A stretch of 64,000 nucleotides of DNA from Sphingopyxis macrogoltabida (GCF_001307295.1 NZ_CP012700.1:2111001-2175000); one strand, 5' to 3'; positions 30,707 through 41,113 are shown, numbered from the stretch's first letter. Notes: generated by a model from the sequence alone, not told the origin. Program-made: numbers and translations.

Positions 30707-31086
30707 GCGCGCGCTGCCGGATTGCCGAGTTCGGCGTTGAGCCGGAAGGCTTCGGAAGCGAGCTGCGTCACCATCGCGGGCGACACTTCGGCCTCCACAG
30801 TTAGCACCAGATTACCGAGCTCGTATTTTCCGCTCGCCTTGATCCGCGGTTCGATGTCGCGGAGCCGCTTGCCGCGCCAGAAACCGAGCAGGACGCGGCT
30901 TTCCTCGGCGCGGATCAGGATGCACGGACCATTCGCCAGAAAGACGAGGTTGGTCCATTTGATCGTTTCTGCAAACGGCGCCGCCGTCATGATCGTAGAG
31001 CGCATCATTTCGCAGCGCTCGCGCTGCCAGCCCGACAACGCGGCAATATAGGCATCGGGGCTTTCGGCGGCCCGCCCCATCGTCAT
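30703..31086 (-). CDS. DUF1801 domain protein
   Basis: 127 residues. Matches the YdhG-like/DUF1801 pattern: ERCEMMRSTIMTAAPFAETI, then WTNLVFLANGP, a hydrophobic core, and a C-terminal helix with SEAFRLNAELGNP. Function uncertain in the family. ATG at 31086 chosen (a second ATG is two codons later). Coupled to hrpB downstream. Confidence 0.75.
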   Translation of the reverse strand: MTMGRAAESPDAYIAALSGWQRERCEMMRSTIMTAAPFAETIKWTNLVFLANGPCILIRAEESRVLLGFWRGKRLRDIEPRIKASGKYELGNLVLTVEAEVSPAMVTQLASEAFRLNAELGNPAARA

Positions 31087-31096
31087 CGCGCCGGCC

Positions 31097-32110
31097 TCAA
31101 TAGGCGCGCGCGACCGCGAAGGCGACCGCTTCGGTGAGCGCCGCTTTCGCCTGGCTGGCGCCGAAGCCGCCGATCGCGTCGACCGCGCGCTGGCCATAAT
31201 GACGCGCCCGCGCGAGCGTGTCGGCGATCGTGTCATGCCTGCGGAGCAGGCTGGTCGCGAAAGCAAGATCCTCGTCCGAGGTGCGATGACCGACGATCGC
31301 CTGCTTCCAGAACTCGCGCTCCTCGGCGCTGCCGCGGGCATAGGCGAGGATGACGGGCAGCGTCACCTTGCCGTCGCGGAAGTCGTCGCCGACGCCCTTC
31401 CCCATCGTCTCGGCGTCCGAGACATAGTCGATCGCATCGTCGACGAGCTGGAAGGCGATGCCGAGGTTGCGGCCATAGGCGTCGAGCGCGGCTTCGGTCG
31501 CTTCGTCGCGTTCGGCGACGACCGCCGCGATCTTGCACGCCGCGGCGAACAGTTCGGCGGTCTTGGCGTTGATGATCGCGAGATACTGGTCCTCGCTCGT
31601 CTCGATCCGCCGCTGTGCCGAAAGCTGGTTGACCTCGCCCTCGGCGATCACCGCTGAGGCGCGGCTCAGGATTTTCAGCACCTTCAGCGACCCATCCTCG
31701 ACCATCACCTCGAAGGCGCGGCTGAAGAGGAAATCGCCGACGAGCACGGAGGCGCTGTTGCCCCAGATGAGGTTCGCGGTCTTGCGGCCGCGGCGGAGGT
31801 CCGATTTGTCGACGACATCGTCGTGGAGCAGCGTCGCGGTGTGGATGAATTCGACCGCGGCGGCGAGCTTGCAGTGGCGGCGGCCGGGATAGTCGAGCAG
31901 TTTGCCGCAGGCGAGCGTCAGCATCGGCCGCATCCGCTTGCCGCCGCCGGCGATCAGATGGCCCGCCAGTTCGGGGATCAGGGGCACTTCGGACTGCATC
32001 CGGTCGAGAATGACCGAATTCATCTCGTTCATGTCGGCGGCGACGAGCGCCATCATCGGGTCGAGCGAGGGCGGCCGGTCGCCGTGCAGTTGGTGAATTT
32101 CCGCAGTCAT
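31097..32110 (-). CDS. polyprenyl diphosphate synthase (long chain, ubiquinone side chain)
   Basis: 337 residues. First Asp-rich motif LLHDDVVDKSDLRRG near residue 90 and second FQLVDDAIDYVSD near 220, with GGGKRMRP near 55: trans-isoprenyl diphosphate synthase. The length and the residues before the first motif fit an octaprenyl/decaprenyl enzyme (IspB/DdsA type); alphaproteobacteria mostly make Q-10, so decaprenyl is likely. Start at ATG 32110. Confidence 0.92.
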   Translation of the reverse strand: MTAEIHQLHGDRPPSLDPMMALVAADMNEMNSVILDRMQSEVPLIPELAGHLIAGGGKRMRPMLTLACGKLLDYPGRRHCKLAAAVEFIHTATLLHDDVVDKSDLRRGRKTANLIWGNSASVLVGDFLFSRAFEVMVEDGSLKVLKILSRASAVIAEGEVNQLSAQRRIETSEDQYLAIINAKTAELFAAACKIAAVVAERDEATEAALDAYGRNLGIAFQLVDDAIDYVSDAETMGKGVGDDFRDGKVTLPVILAYARGSAEEREFWKQAIVGHRTSDEDLAFATSLLRRHDTIADTLARARHYGQRAVDAIGGFGASQAKAALTEAVAFAVARAY

Positions 32111-32218
32111 GACGTGGGCCGCCTTGGCGCCGCGGCCGCGATTTTGCAACGACTTTCGGCTTGCCAGCGCCCCCTTGCCGATGCCAAGCGTGCCAGGCAC
32201 AAGAGGAGCCGCGTACCC

Positions 32219-32506
32219 ATGGACGACCAACTGAGCCGCTATCGCCAGAGCATCGACAATATCGACGCGGCGCTCGTCTATATGCTGGCCGAGCGCTTCA
32301 AGGTTACCAAGGCGGTGGGCGAACTCAAGGCGAAGGGCGGCCTGCCGCCCGCCGACCCGGCCCGCGAGGAGCGGCAGATCGAACGGCTGCGCGACCTAGC
32401 GCGCGACGCCGACCTCGACCCCGAATTCAGCGAGAAATTCCTGCGCTTCATCATCGATGAGGTGATCCGCCACCATGAGCAGGCGAAGCGGGAGAATGGC
32501 GCATGA
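32219..32506 (+). CDS. chorismate mutase (AroQ class)
   Basis: 95 residues, single AroQ helical domain: YRQSIDNIDAALVYMLAERF, KVTKAVGELKAKGGLPPADP, REERQIERL, and FSEKFLRFIIDEVIRHHE. Catalytic Arg/Lys positions (R of the first helix, KxxGxxK) are visible. Makes prephenate for Phe and Tyr. Ribosome-binding site AGGAG. The stop overlaps the GST start by 4 bases. A second family member is at 48667. Confidence 0.93.
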   Translation: MDDQLSRYRQSIDNIDAALVYMLAERFKVTKAVGELKAKGGLPPADPAREERQIERLRDLARDADLDPEFSEKFLRFIIDEVIRHHEQAKRENGA

Positions 32507-33195
32507 GCACGCATCCGATCTTCGATCGCTGGCCCGCGGAACACCCCGATCGGCTGCAGCTTTTTTCGGCCCCGACGCCGAACGGCGTCAAGGTCGGCAT
32601 CATGCTCGAGGAAACGGGCCTGCCCTATGAGCCGCATCGCATCGACATCACGGCGAACGAAAGCCACGACCCTGCCTTCCTCTCACTCAATCCCAACGGC
32701 AAGATCCCGGCGATCTACGACCCAGACGGCCCCGACGGCAAGCCGCTGGCGCTGTTCGAATCGGGGGCAATTCTGATCTATCTTGCCGACAAAAGCGGAC
32801 AGTTCCTGCCGGCCGATGCGGGCGGGCGTTACGAAGCGATCCAGTGGGTAATGTGGCAAATGGGCGGCGTCGGCCCGATGTTCGGACAGCTCGGCTTCTT
32901 CCACAAATTCGCCGGCAAGGATTATGAAGACAAGCGCCCACGCGATCGTTACGCGGCCGAATCCGCGCGGCTGCTCGGCGTCCTCGACGACCGGTTGGCG
33001 AACCGTGAATGGGTGATGGGCGACGATTACAGCATCGCCGATATCTCGCTGCTCGGCTGGGTGGGCAACCTGATCGGCTTCTACGGCGCGCGCGAGATCG
33101 TCGGGTTCGACCGGTTCCGGAATGTCCAGCGCTGGCTCGATACCGGGCTGGCGCGGCCGGGGGTGCAGCGCGGGCTGGAGGTCACCGCCGCCTGA
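32503..33195 (+). CDS. glutathione S-transferase family protein (YfcG/Nu-like)
   Basis: 230 residues. Thioredoxin-fold N-terminus with LFSAPTPNGVKVGIMLEETG, cis-Pro NPNGKIPAI, ESGAILIYLADKSG (Glu-Ser binding glutathione), then the all-helical domain. Nu-class members such as YfcG act as disulfide-bond reductases with glutathione; this is the nearest match. Translationally coupled to chorismate mutase. Confidence 0.9.
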   Translation: MSTHPIFDRWPAEHPDRLQLFSAPTPNGVKVGIMLEETGLPYEPHRIDITANESHDPAFLSLNPNGKIPAIYDPDGPDGKPLALFESGAILIYLADKSGQFLPADAGGRYEAIQWVMWQMGGVGPMFGQLGFFHKFAGKDYEDKRPRDRYAAESARLLGVLDDRLANREWVMGDDYSIADISLLGWVGNLIGFYGAREIVGFDRFRNVQRWLDTGLARPGVQRGLEVTAA

Positions 33196-33234
33196 AGCGT
33201 TCGGGTCGATGATCGGTCGGCAAGCGTCTAGCAA

Positions 33235-34638
33235 TTAACCCGCCGGCAACCGCAGCCGCACCAACAGCCCGCCCAGATCGTCGCTCTCTTCGAGCGCGAT
33301 GCTCCCGCCATAGATTTCGGCGACGTCGCGGACGATCGCCAGCCCCAGCCCGGTACCGGGCTTGCCGCTGTCGAGCCGCACGCCGCGGTCGATGACCCGA
33401 TCGCGGTCGGCGAGCGATATCCCGGTGCCGTCGTCCTCGACCAGTATCTCGGCCATGTCGCCGTCGCGCTGGATGGTGACGAAGACGCTGCCGCCGCCAT
33501 ATTTGGCCGCATTCTCGAGCAAATTCCCGACCAGCTCGTCGAGATCCTGACGCTCGACCCGCGCGACGATTGTCTTGTCGCCCGCGACATCGAGCCGCAC
33601 GTCGGGATGGAGCGCCGCGACGGCGCGCGACACGCTGTTCGCGCTGTCCCAGACGACCGCGCGCGCTTGCGCCGCCCCGCGCCGACCGACGGCGCGTGCA
33701 CGCGCCAGATGGTGATCGACCTGCCGCTGCATCGTCGCGGCTTCGCGCCGCACCGTGTCGGCAAGCTCCGAGTCCGAACTCGTCGCGCTGTTGACGAGGA
33801 CGGTGAGCGGGGTCTTGAGCGCATGCGCGAGGTTGCCCGCATGCAGCCGCGCTTCTTCCGCCTGCTTCTCGTTATGCGCGAGCAACGCATTGAGTTCGTC
33901 GACCATCGGCTGCACTTCGAGGGGCAGCGGTGCGGTGACGCGCCGGTGATGGCCCCCGCGCATCGCCGCGATCGCGCGGCGGATGTGGCGGAGCGGCCAC
34001 AGGCCGTAGAAGGTCTGGAGGGCAGCGAGAATGATAAGCCCGAGCCCGAGCAACGCGAGGCTGGGGATCAGCGTCGCGCGCACCGCGCCAACCTGCAGGT
34101 CCAGCGCTTCGCGCGACTGGGCGATCTGGTACCGCCAACTCACCTTGCTGCCGGGCAGCAGGACGTTGCGTTCGAGCACGCGCAACTCCTCGTCGGGGAA
34201 TTGGGTGCTGTCGTAGGTGTGAATTTCATCGTCGATGTGCGGCGTCGGCGCCTTCAGCGAGCGTTCCCACAGCGAACGCGAGCGATAGGGCTCCTGCTCG
34301 CCGCCGCTGATCTGCCAGTAGAGGCCGCTATAGGGCTCGAGGAAGCGCTGGTCGCCGAGCGGTTCGATCAGCCGCACCTCGCCATCGGGGCCGATCTCCG
34401 ACGAGCGGATCATCGCGATCAGCACATATTCGAGGCTCGAATCGAAATTGCGGGTGATCGCCCCGGTCAGCACCCGGTCGAGCGCAAAGCCGCCGCCGAT
34501 CAGCAGCACCGAAATCCACAGCGCCGCGATCGCGATCATCCGGCGCGCGAGCGAGCCGGTGATGCGACTGGTCAGCGCCGCGGGTTTCGCCGCCGCGTCG
34601 GAATCGGCTTCCGCCGGAGCGGCGTCCGCCTCGGCCAT
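33235..34638 (-). CDS. sensor histidine kinase, PhoQ-like layout
   Basis: 467 residues. TM1 about 34-54, periplasmic sensor about 55-190, TM2 about 190-210, HAMP, phosphoacceptor His272 in LAHALKTPLTVL, then N box (NLLENAAKYGG), G1 (VEDDGTGIS) and G2 (PGTGLGLAIV). Partner of the response regulator encoded 3 bases upstream. The signal it detects is unknown; the short periplasmic domain resembles divalent-cation or peptide sensors. It is not a PhoR: no PAS domain. Confidence 0.92.
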   Translation of the reverse strand: MAEADAAPAEADSDAAAKPAALTSRITGSLARRMIAIAALWISVLLIGGGFALDRVLTGAITRNFDSSLEYVLIAMIRSSEIGPDGEVRLIEPLGDQRFLEPYSGLYWQISGGEQEPYRSRSLWERSLKAPTPHIDDEIHTYDSTQFPDEELRVLERNVLLPGSKVSWRYQIAQSREALDLQVGAVRATLIPSLALLGLGLIILAALQTFYGLWPLRHIRRAIAAMRGGHHRRVTAPLPLEVQPMVDELNALLAHNEKQAEEARLHAGNLAHALKTPLTVLVNSATSSDSELADTVRREAATMQRQVDHHLARARAVGRRGAAQARAVVWDSANSVSRAVAALHPDVRLDVAGDKTIVARVERQDLDELVGNLLENAAKYGGGSVFVTIQRDGDMAEILVEDDGTGISLADRDRVIDRGVRLDSGKPGTGLGLAIVRDVAEIYGGSIALEESDDLGGLLVRLRLPAG

Positions 34639-34641
34639 TCC

Positions 34642-35304
34642 CTATGACGGATCGTCGAGCTGATAACCGAGGCCGCGGATCGTCGTGATGATGTCGGCGC
34701 CCAGCTTTTTGCGGATACGCGTCACGAACACTTCGATCGTGTTCGAATCGCGATCGAAATCCTGATCGTAGATATGTTCGATCAGTTCGGTCCGCGATAC
34801 GACCTTGCCCTTGTGGTGGAGCAGGTACGACAACAGCTTATATTCCTGTGCGGTCAGCTTCACCGGCGCGCCGTCGAGCGTCACGCGGCCCGAGCGCGTA
34901 TCGAGACGGACATCGCCCGCAATGAGTTCGCTCGATGCATTGCCCGCGGCCCGGCGGATCAGCGCGCGCAGGCGGGCGATCAGCTCTTCGGTCTGGAAAG
35001 GCTTGGCCAGATAATCGTCGGCGCCGGCGTCGAGCCCTGCCACCTTGTCCGACCAGCTGTCGCGCGCGGTCAGGACGAGCACCGGGAAATTGCGCTTTTC
35101 CTTGCGCCAGCGGTCGAGCACGGTGAGCCCGTCGATCTCGGGCAAGCCGAGGTCGAGGATCGCGGCGTCGTAGCTTTCGGTCGAGCCCAGGAAATGACCG
35201 TCCTCGCCGTCGGTCGCGAGATCGACGGCATAGCCGGCGCCTTCCAGCGTCGCCTTGAGCTGCGGGCCGAGCGTGGGTTCGTCTTCGACAATCAAAATCC
35301 GCAT
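34642..35304 (-). CDS. OmpR-family response regulator
   Basis: 220 residues. Receiver with ED acidic pair (7-8), phosphoacceptor Asp51 in AILDLGLPEIDG, LTARDS, KPF motif, then winged helix ending RKKLGADIITTIRGLGYQL. First gene of the pair with the histidine kinase; PepSY protein encoded upstream, as in many PhoP/PhoQ-like loci of this group. Confidence 0.94.
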   Translation of the reverse strand: MRILIVEDEPTLGPQLKATLEGAGYAVDLATDGEDGHFLGSTESYDAAILDLGLPEIDGLTVLDRWRKEKRNFPVLVLTARDSWSDKVAGLDAGADDYLAKPFQTEELIARLRALIRRAAGNASSELIAGDVRLDTRSGRVTLDGAPVKLTAQEYKLLSYLLHHKGKVVSRTELIEHIYDQDFDRDSNTIEVFVTRIRKKLGADIITTIRGLGYQLDDPS

Positions 35305-35431
35305 TCAGGCGCCTTTCCTCTGCGCACCGGACCGGCCGGCCGCTATGTTTCGACTGTGTATCAAGTCCGGACGGTCATCGCAAAATCTCGTTGCGATGGC
35401 GCCGTCTTTCCGATGTCAGGGTCTTCCGATG

Positions 35432-35743
35432 TCAGGGTTTGCGTCCGACGATCCGGCCGGTGCGGGCGTCGACATAGACGACGACGACCTGGCTGCCGTC
35501 CATGAACTTCAGCGCATAGATCATCCGGCGCGCATCGAACTGCGGCCCGCCGAGATAGGTCATGTCGTTATAGGGCGGACGCGACTTCACATCGGCGATC
35601 AGCCGACCAAGCGGGATCACCTGCCCCTGCGCAGCGGCTTCGCGCAAATTGTCCTGGTCGCGGTCGCCGCGCGCGGCCGCGGGTGCCCCTGCGGTGAGCA
35701 TCAGTGCCGAAGCAGCGGCGGAGAGGATGAGCTTGCGGATCAT
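35432..35743 (-). CDS. exported PepSY-domain protein
   Basis: 103 residues. Signal peptide MIRKLILSAAASALMLTAGA ending PAAAR, then a single PepSY-like fold ending YALKFMDGSQVVVVYVDART. PepSY proteins often modulate peptidases or sensor kinases; the adjacent two-component system suggests the latter. Stand-alone start with the coupled regulators 128 bases away. Confidence 0.83.
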   Translation of the reverse strand: MIRKLILSAAASALMLTAGAPAAARGDRDQDNLREAAAQGQVIPLGRLIADVKSRPPYNDMTYLGGPQFDARRMIYALKFMDGSQVVVVYVDARTGRIVGRKP

Positions 35744-35844
35744 GCCCCGATACCTAGTGCGAACGCATTGAATAGGTGATGAATGGCCGGGTCAGCCCCT
35801 GTTTTGTTTCGGCGTTCCAGTTTCGGCCATGGCCCCCGGGGCCA

Positions 35845-35919
35845 TGGTGGGCGCGACAGGGATTGAACCTGTGACCCCACCCGTGTGAAGGGTGTGCTCT
35901 ACCGCTGAGCTACGCGCCC
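35845..35919 (-). tRNA. tRNA-Val (anticodon CAC)
   Basis: 75-nt cloverleaf on the minus strand including encoded CCA: acceptor GGGCGCG/CGCGCCC, D-arm GCTC...GAGC, anticodon stem CACCC/GGGTG with loop TTCACAC, T-arm ACAGG TTCAATC CCTGT. Reads GUG codons. Confidence 0.97.
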
Positions 35920-36090
35920 GCCCGGTGCAGACCGAAGTCCGGCGTCCGAAAGCCGGACGTCCATAGCCGCTGCGGCGATGATTGCAACGGCCTTTGCTCG
36001 ATCTTCACGCACAAACAGGTCCGGTACATGCAAATCGGGCCGCAGCAGATGCCGCGGCCCGAGATGTTTTTCACCAGAAGTTGCCGGCAA

Positions 36091-36363
36091 TCAGTTGCAG
36101 GCGTCCTTGAGGGCCTTGCCGGCCTTGAACTTCGGCTGGTTCGATGCCGCGATGGTCATCGTTTCGCCGGTGCGCGGGTTGCGGCCGGTCGACGCCTTGC
36201 GCTTGCTGACCGAGAACGTCCCGAAACCGACCAGACGGACTTCGCCGCCCTTCTTCAGTGCCGCGGTGACCGCGTCGAAAACGGCTTCAACCGCCTTGCT
36301 CGCATCACCCTTGGTAAGGCCGCTCGAGTCAGCGACGGTGGCGATCAGGTCTTGTTTGTTCAT
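36091..36363 (-). CDS. hupB: HU-family DNA-binding protein
   Basis: 90 residues, full length. MNKQDLIATVADSSGLTK, VRLVGFGTFSVSKRKASTGRN (the beta-arm GRNPRTGE tip) and FKAGKALKDACN are diagnostic of HU. Nucleoid packaging. Next to lon, which degrades HU in other bacteria. The AT-rich 170 bp upstream probably holds its promoter. Confidence 0.97.
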   Translation of the reverse strand: MNKQDLIATVADSSGLTKGDASKAVEAVFDAVTAALKKGGEVRLVGFGTFSVSKRKASTGRNPRTGETMTIAASNQPKFKAGKALKDACN

Positions 36364-36534
36364 GCCTAAGGAACCCCTGCAGATGGTTGGTTAAAATGAT
36401 TCATGGCCCGAAGCCATGGCGCGCCACTAACGCTGTTTGACCCTGCCTTGTCAAAGCAAAAAACCGCGAAAAACGCCCCAAAATGACGTTTTTGCGACGA
36501 AAAGCCGCCCGGACTGAGACCAGTGGCGATCCGG

Positions 36535-38931
36535 TCAGTGCCGAATCGCCGTTTCGGGGTCCGAACCCGGCACGATCGGCGGCGAAGCGGCGAGTTCGTC
36601 GGCCTCGGTCCACTCGATCGGTTCAACCGGCGAAACGAGCGCCTCAGCCAGCACCTGGTCGACGTGGTTGACCGGGATGATCTTCAGGCCGCTTGTAATA
36701 TTGGCCGGAATTTCCACGAGGTCCTTTTCATTCTCCTCGGGGATCAGCACCGTCTTGATCCCGCCACGCAGCGCCGCCAGCAGCTTTTCCTTGAGGCCGC
36801 CGATCGCGAGCACGCGGCCGCGCAGCGTCACTTCGCCGGTCATCGCGACATCCTTGCGGACCGCGATGCCGGTCAACGTCGAGATCATCGCGGTCACCAT
36901 GCCGACACCCGCCGACGGACCATCCTTCGGCACCGCGCCTTCGGGAAGGTGAATGTGGATGTCCTTGCGCGCGAACAGGCTGGGCTTGATGCCATAGCTG
37001 GGCGCGCGCGCCTTCACGAAGGACAGCGCCGCCTGCACCGATTCGGTCATCACTTCGCCAAGCTTGCCGGTGGTGCGGACCTGACCCTTGCCCGAGGCGG
37101 TGACCGCCTCGATCGTCAGCAGTTCGCCACCGACCTCTGTCCAGGCAAGGCCGGTGACGGCGCCGATCTGGTCCTCGAGATCGCTGATGCCATGCTTGTA
37201 TTTGCGCACGCCCGAGAATTCGGCGAGGTTTTCGGGCGTCACGACGACCGCCTCGGCCTTGCCTTCGAGGATGCGGCGCAGTGCCTTGCGCGCCAGCTTC
37301 GCGATTTCGCGCTCGAGCGTGCGGACGCCCGCTTCGCGCGTATAATAACGGATAAGGTCGCGCAGCCCGTCTTCGGTCAGCTCGAACTCGCCGGCTTTCA
37401 GGCCATGCGCCTCGACCTGCTTGGCGACGAGATGGCGTTTGGCGATTTCGACCTTCTCATCCTCGGTATAGCCTTCGAGCCGGATGATCTCCATGCGGTC
37501 GAGCAACGGCTGCGGCAGATTGAGCGAGTTTGCCGTGGTGACGAACATGATGTCGGAGAGGTCGACGTCGATTTCCAGATAATGGTCCTGGAACTTGCCA
37601 TTCTGTTCGGGGTCGAGCACCTCAAGCAGCGCCGAGGCCGGATCGCCGCGGAAATCCTGGCCGAGCTTGTCGATCTCGTCGAGCAGGAACAACGGGTTCA
37701 TCGTGCCGGCCTTTTTGAGGTTGGTCACGATCTTGCCCGGCAGCGAGCCAATATAAGTCCGGCGATGGCCGCGGATTTCGGCCTCGTCACGCACGCCGCC
37801 GAGCGACTGGCGAATGAACTCGCGCCCGGTCGCCTTGGCGATCGATTTGCCAAGGCTGGTCTTGCCGACGCCGGGCGGGCCGACGAGGCAGAGGATCGGC
37901 CCCTTCAGCTTGTTGGTGCGCGCCTGCACCGCCAGATATTCGACGATCCGGTCCTTGACCTTTTCGAGCGCATAATGGTCGTCGTCGAGGACGTCCTGCG
38001 CCTTGGCGATGTCCTTCTTGAGCTTCGACTTCTTGCCCCACGGCAGCCCGATCAGCGTGTCGAGATAGTTGCGGACAACCGTCGCTTCAGCCGACATCGG
38101 CGCCATCGCGCGCAGCTTTTTCATTTCGGCCTGCGCCTTGGCCTTGGCTTCCTTCGACATTTTGAGGCTGTCGATCTTGAGCTGCAGCTCGGCAAGGTCG
38201 TCGCCGCCCTCGCCACTGTCATTGCCGAGTTCGCGCTGGATCGCCTTCAATTGCTCGTTGAGATAATATTCGCGCTGGCTCTTTTCCATCTGGCGCTTCA
38301 CGCGGCCGCGAATCTTCTTTTCGACCTGCAGCACGCCGAGTTCGCCTTCCATGAAGGCGAAAACCATTTCGAGCCGCTTCGACGGTGCATCCTCGACGAG
38401 CAGCGCCTGCTTGTCGGACACCTTGATGTTGAGGTTGCCGGCCACTGAATCCGCCAAGCGCGAAGCCTCTTCGATCTGCGAGAGCTGGACCGCGGTTTCG
38501 GCGGGCATCTTCTTGTTGAGCTTGGCGTAATTTTCGAACTGATCGATCACCGAGCGCATCAGCGCGGCAGTGTCGACGCTGTCGTCGATCGTGTCGGCAA
38601 TCGGCTTCACGCTGGCCATCACGGCCTTTTCTTCGGTCTTGAGCGCGAGGAGCTTCGCCCGTTCCTTGCCCTCGACCAGCACGCGGACAGTGCCGTCGGG
38701 CAGCTTCAGGAGCTGGAGCACCGTGGCGATTACGCCGACGTCATAGAGATCGTCGCGCTGCGGGTCGTCCTCGCCCGGATCGAGCTGGGCGACGAGGAAG
38801 ATTTCCTTGTCGTTTTCCATCGCGGTTTCGAGCGCAGCGACCGAACGGTCGCGGCCGACGAACAGCGGCACGATCATGTGCGGGAAAACGACGATGTCAC
38901 GCAGCGGAAGAAGGGGATAAGATTGCGTCAT
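36535..38931 (-). CDS. lon: ATP-dependent Lon protease
   Basis: 798 residues. Lon N-domain ([20 protein letters not shown]), Walker [16 protein letters not shown] near residue 355, Walker [12 protein letters not shown] near 415, and the Ser-Lys dyad with [11 protein letters not shown] (Ser near 675) and a conserved Lys in [14 protein letters not shown]. Degrades damaged and regulatory proteins. Full length. Confidence 0.98.
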   Translation of the reverse strand: MTQSYPLLPLRDIVVFPHMIVPLFVGRDRSVAALETAMENDKEIFLVAQLDPGEDDPQRDDLYDVGVIATVLQLLKLPDGTVRVLVEGKERAKLLALKTEEKAVMASVKPIADTIDDSVDTAALMRSVIDQFENYAKLNKKMPAETAVQLSQIEEASRLADSVAGNLNIKVSDKQALLVEDAPSKRLEMVFAFMEGELGVLQVEKKIRGRVKRQMEKSQREYYLNEQLKAIQRELGNDSGEGGDDLAELQLKIDSLKMSKEAKAKAQAEMKKLRAMAPMSAEATVVRNYLDTLIGLPWGKKSKLKKDIAKAQDVLDDDHYALEKVKDRIVEYLAVQARTNKLKGPILCLVGPPGVGKTSLGKSIAKATGREFIRQSLGGVRDEAEIRGHRRTYIGSLPGKIVTNLKKAGTMNPLFLLDEIDKLGQDFRGDPASALLEVLDPEQNGKFQDHYLEIDVDLSDIMFVTTANSLNLPQPLLDRMEIIRLEGYTEDEKVEIAKRHLVAKQVEAHGLKAGEFELTEDGLRDLIRYYTREAGVRTLEREIAKLARKALRRILEGKAEAVVVTPENLAEFSGVRKYKHGISDLEDQIGAVTGLAWTEVGGELLTIEAVTASGKGQVRTTGKLGEVMTESVQAALSFVKARAPSYGIKPSLFARKDIHIHLPEGAVPKDGPSAGVGMVTAMISTLTGIAVRKDVAMTGEVTLRGRVLAIGGLKEKLLAALRGGIKTVLIPEENEKDLVEIPANITSGLKIIPVNHVDQVLAEALVSPVEPIEWTEADELAASPPIVPGSDPETAIRH

Positions 38932-39056
38932 TACGGCTCCTGGGCGGGCGTCCGGAATCGACGCGCCACCCCTGTTATAGGATGTTCCCGGCTAATATGG
39001 CGTAAGTTGCGCCGCATTCAATGTCGCTGCGGTGAATGACCACGGCACGATGCGGC

Positions 39057-39392
39057 TCAGAAGGGCAGCTTGAACCCCGGCGGCAACGGCAGGCCGCTGG
39101 TCATCTTGCCCATTTCCTCGTTGCTGACCTGATCGGCCTTTTCGCGCGCATCGTTGAACGCGGCGGCGAGCAAATCCTCGAGCATCTGCTTGTCGGCAGG
39201 GACGATCAGGCTGTCATCGATGGCGATCGCCTTGATCCGCCCCTTGGCGCTCGCCCGGATGCGTACCAGCCCGCCGCCCGACACGCCCTCGACCTCAAGG
39301 GCGTCGAGCTTCGCCTGCGCCTCCTGCATCTGGGCCTGCACGGTGGCGGCGGCTTCCTGCGCCGCCTTCATCATCTCTTCGATCGATTTCAT
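39057..39392 (-). CDS. ybaB: YbaB/EbfC nucleoid-associated protein
   Basis: 111 residues. MKSIEEMMKAAQEAAATVQAQ, EVEGVSGGGLVRIRASAKGR and the C-terminal LPLPPGFKLPF are the family pattern. Binds DNA as a dimer. The start overlaps the dnaX stop by 4 bases, the classic dnaX-ybaB pair. recR, often third, is not present downstream. Confidence 0.96.
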   Translation of the reverse strand: MKSIEEMMKAAQEAAATVQAQMQEAQAKLDALEVEGVSGGGLVRIRASAKGRIKAIAIDDSLIVPADKQMLEDLLAAAFNDAREKADQVSNEEMGKMTSGLPLPPGFKLPF

Positions 39393-41113
39393 GACTGGGA
39401 CTTATGGCGATTGTCGTCGTCTTCGACAAGCTTCGCATCGGGAAAAGCGGCCAGGGCGGCCTTGACGACCGGCAGTTCGCGAATCCGTTCGCCATTGTCG
39501 GCCACGCGCGCCGCGCGGATTTCGCCAAGGCTCGGCCGGGCCTCGCCCTCGCCGGGGCGGACGTGCCAGCGGCTGCCCGTCTGGGTCAGCAGAGCATCGC
39601 CGAGGTCGCGGGCGAACGAGCCGCCGAGCGCGGGGACGGCGGCAAAAACGATATTGCCGGGGTCCAGCTCGATAATTCGCAAATAATCATAAACTTGCAC
39701 TGCAAGTCTGTGATTTCCTGTCGTTTCGAGCAGTTGATGGATTTGCGCCACTGTCAGCGCCGTTGCCGGCGGCTCGGTACCTGCCGCCGCATCGATAGGG
39801 ATCTCGGCGCTGTCGGACGGCCCGTCCTGCACCGATGCCGGGGTCGGCGGCGCCAGCGGCATCGTCGGCAGGTTTCCCGATTCGAGGAGCTTCGCCAGCT
39901 CGCCCGGATCGGGCATCGACGCCGCATAGATCACTCGGAGCAGCAGCATTTCGAGATGTTCGAGCGGATTGTTCGCGCGCAGCACCTCGTCATGCCCCTT
40001 GAGGAGGAGCTGCCAGAGGCGGTTGAGCGGTGCGAATCCGAGCTTTTGCGCCCAGTCGCCGATGCGCTCGCGATCGGCGGCGGCGAGCGCGGGGTCGTCG
40101 TGGCGCGACACCTTGGCGAGCGTGATCGCATGCGTCAGGTCCATCAGCCCGCGCACCATCGCCACGGGTTCGATGCCCAGCGCATATTGCGCGCGGGCAA
40201 AGTCGATCGCGCCGCCGCTGTCGCCGCCGAGGATCGTCGCCATCAACTGCGTGATCGCGGTGCGGTCCGACAGGCCGAGCATCGCGCGCACCTGGTCGGC
40301 GCCGATCTTGCCGCCGCCCCCTTCTTCCGATTCCAGGTCGGCGTGCGCGATCGCCTGATCGAGGATCGACAGCCCGTCGCGCACCGAGCCTTCGGCGGCG
40401 TTGGCGATCAGCCAGATTGCCGGCGCCTCGGCCTCGACGCCCTCTTTCTGCAAAATCGCGCTGAAATGCGCGAACAGCATGTCGGGGGTGATGCGGCGGA
40501 GATCGAACCGCTGGCAGCGCGATAGCACCGTCACCGGCACCTTGTTCACCTCGGTGGTCGCGAACAGGAATTTGACGTGCGGCGGCGGCTCTTCGAGAGT
40601 TTTCAGCAGCGCGTTGAAGGCGTTACGCGACAACATGTGCACTTCGTCGATGATATAGATCTTGTAGCGCGCCGACACAGCGGCATAGCGCACCGCCTCG
40701 ATAATCTCGCGCACATCATCGACGCCGGTGTTCGACGCGGCGTCCATCTCGATCACGTCGATATGGCGGCCTTCGGTGATCGCGCGGCACGGCTCGCAGA
40801 CCCCGCACGGGTCGATCGTCGGCCCGCCCTGCCCGTCGGGACCGATGCAATTGAGCGCCTTGGCGATCAAGCGCGCGGTCGACGTCTTGCCGACCCCGCG
40901 CACCCCGGTCATCAGAAACGCATGCGCCAGCCGGTCGCGCGCGATCGCGTTGCCCAGCGTCTTCACCATCGCATCCTGCCCGATCAGCTCGGCGAAAGTT
41001 TGCGGGCGATATTTGCGGGCGAGGACGCGGTAAGGGCCGCTCGATGCCTGCGGCTTCACCTCGGGCAGGTCCATTCCCAGCATCGGGGTATCGTCGTCGG
41101 CGGAATCATCCAT
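39389..41113 (-). CDS. dnaX: DNA polymerase III subunit tau (and gamma if frameshifted)
   Basis: 574 residues. AAA+ clamp loader: Walker A GVRGVGKTSTARL near residue 68, zinc-module Cys in CGVCEPC, DEVHMLS, and SRC box LSRCQRFDLRRI. The long C-terminal part after about 380 carries the tau-specific region. Whether an internal frameshift makes gamma cannot be seen directly. Preceded by the SRP RNA gene, as in many alphaproteobacteria. Confidence 0.96.
   Translation of the reverse strand: MDDSADDDTPMLGMDLPEVKPQASSGPYRVLARKYRPQTFAELIGQDAMVKTLGNAIARDRLAHAFLMTGVRGVGKTSTARLIAKALNCIGPDGQGGPTIDPCGVCEPCRAITEGRHIDVIEMDAASNTGVDDVREIIEAVRYAAVSARYKIYIIDEVHMLSRNAFNALLKTLEEPPPHVKFLFATTEVNKVPVTVLSRCQRFDLRRITPDMLFAHFSAILQKEGVEAEAPAIWLIANAAEGSVRDGLSILDQAIAHADLESEEGGGGKIGADQVRAMLGLSDRTAITQLMATILGGDSGGAIDFARAQYALGIEPVAMVRGLMDLTHAITLAKVSRHDDPALAAADRERIGDWAQKLGFAPLNRLWQLLLKGHDEVLRANNPLEHLEMLLLRVIYAASMPDPGELAKLLESGNLPTMPLAPPTPASVQDGPSDSAEIPIDAAAGTEPPATALTVAQIHQLLETTGNHRLAVQVYDYLRIIELDPGNIVFAAVPALGGSFARDLGDALLTQTGSRWHVRPGEGEARPSLGEIRAARVADNGERIRELPVVKAALAAFPDAKLVEDDDNRHKSQS

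Noticed and set aside
33235..35304. Two-component pair as the missing PhoR-PhoB partner
   Set aside because: The kinase lacks a PAS domain and already has its own regulator next to it and a PepSY protein; more like PhoPQ.
36523..38448. 641-codon plus-strand frame opposite lon
   Set aside because: Antisense shadow in high-GC DNA; the minus strand encodes Lon with all motifs.
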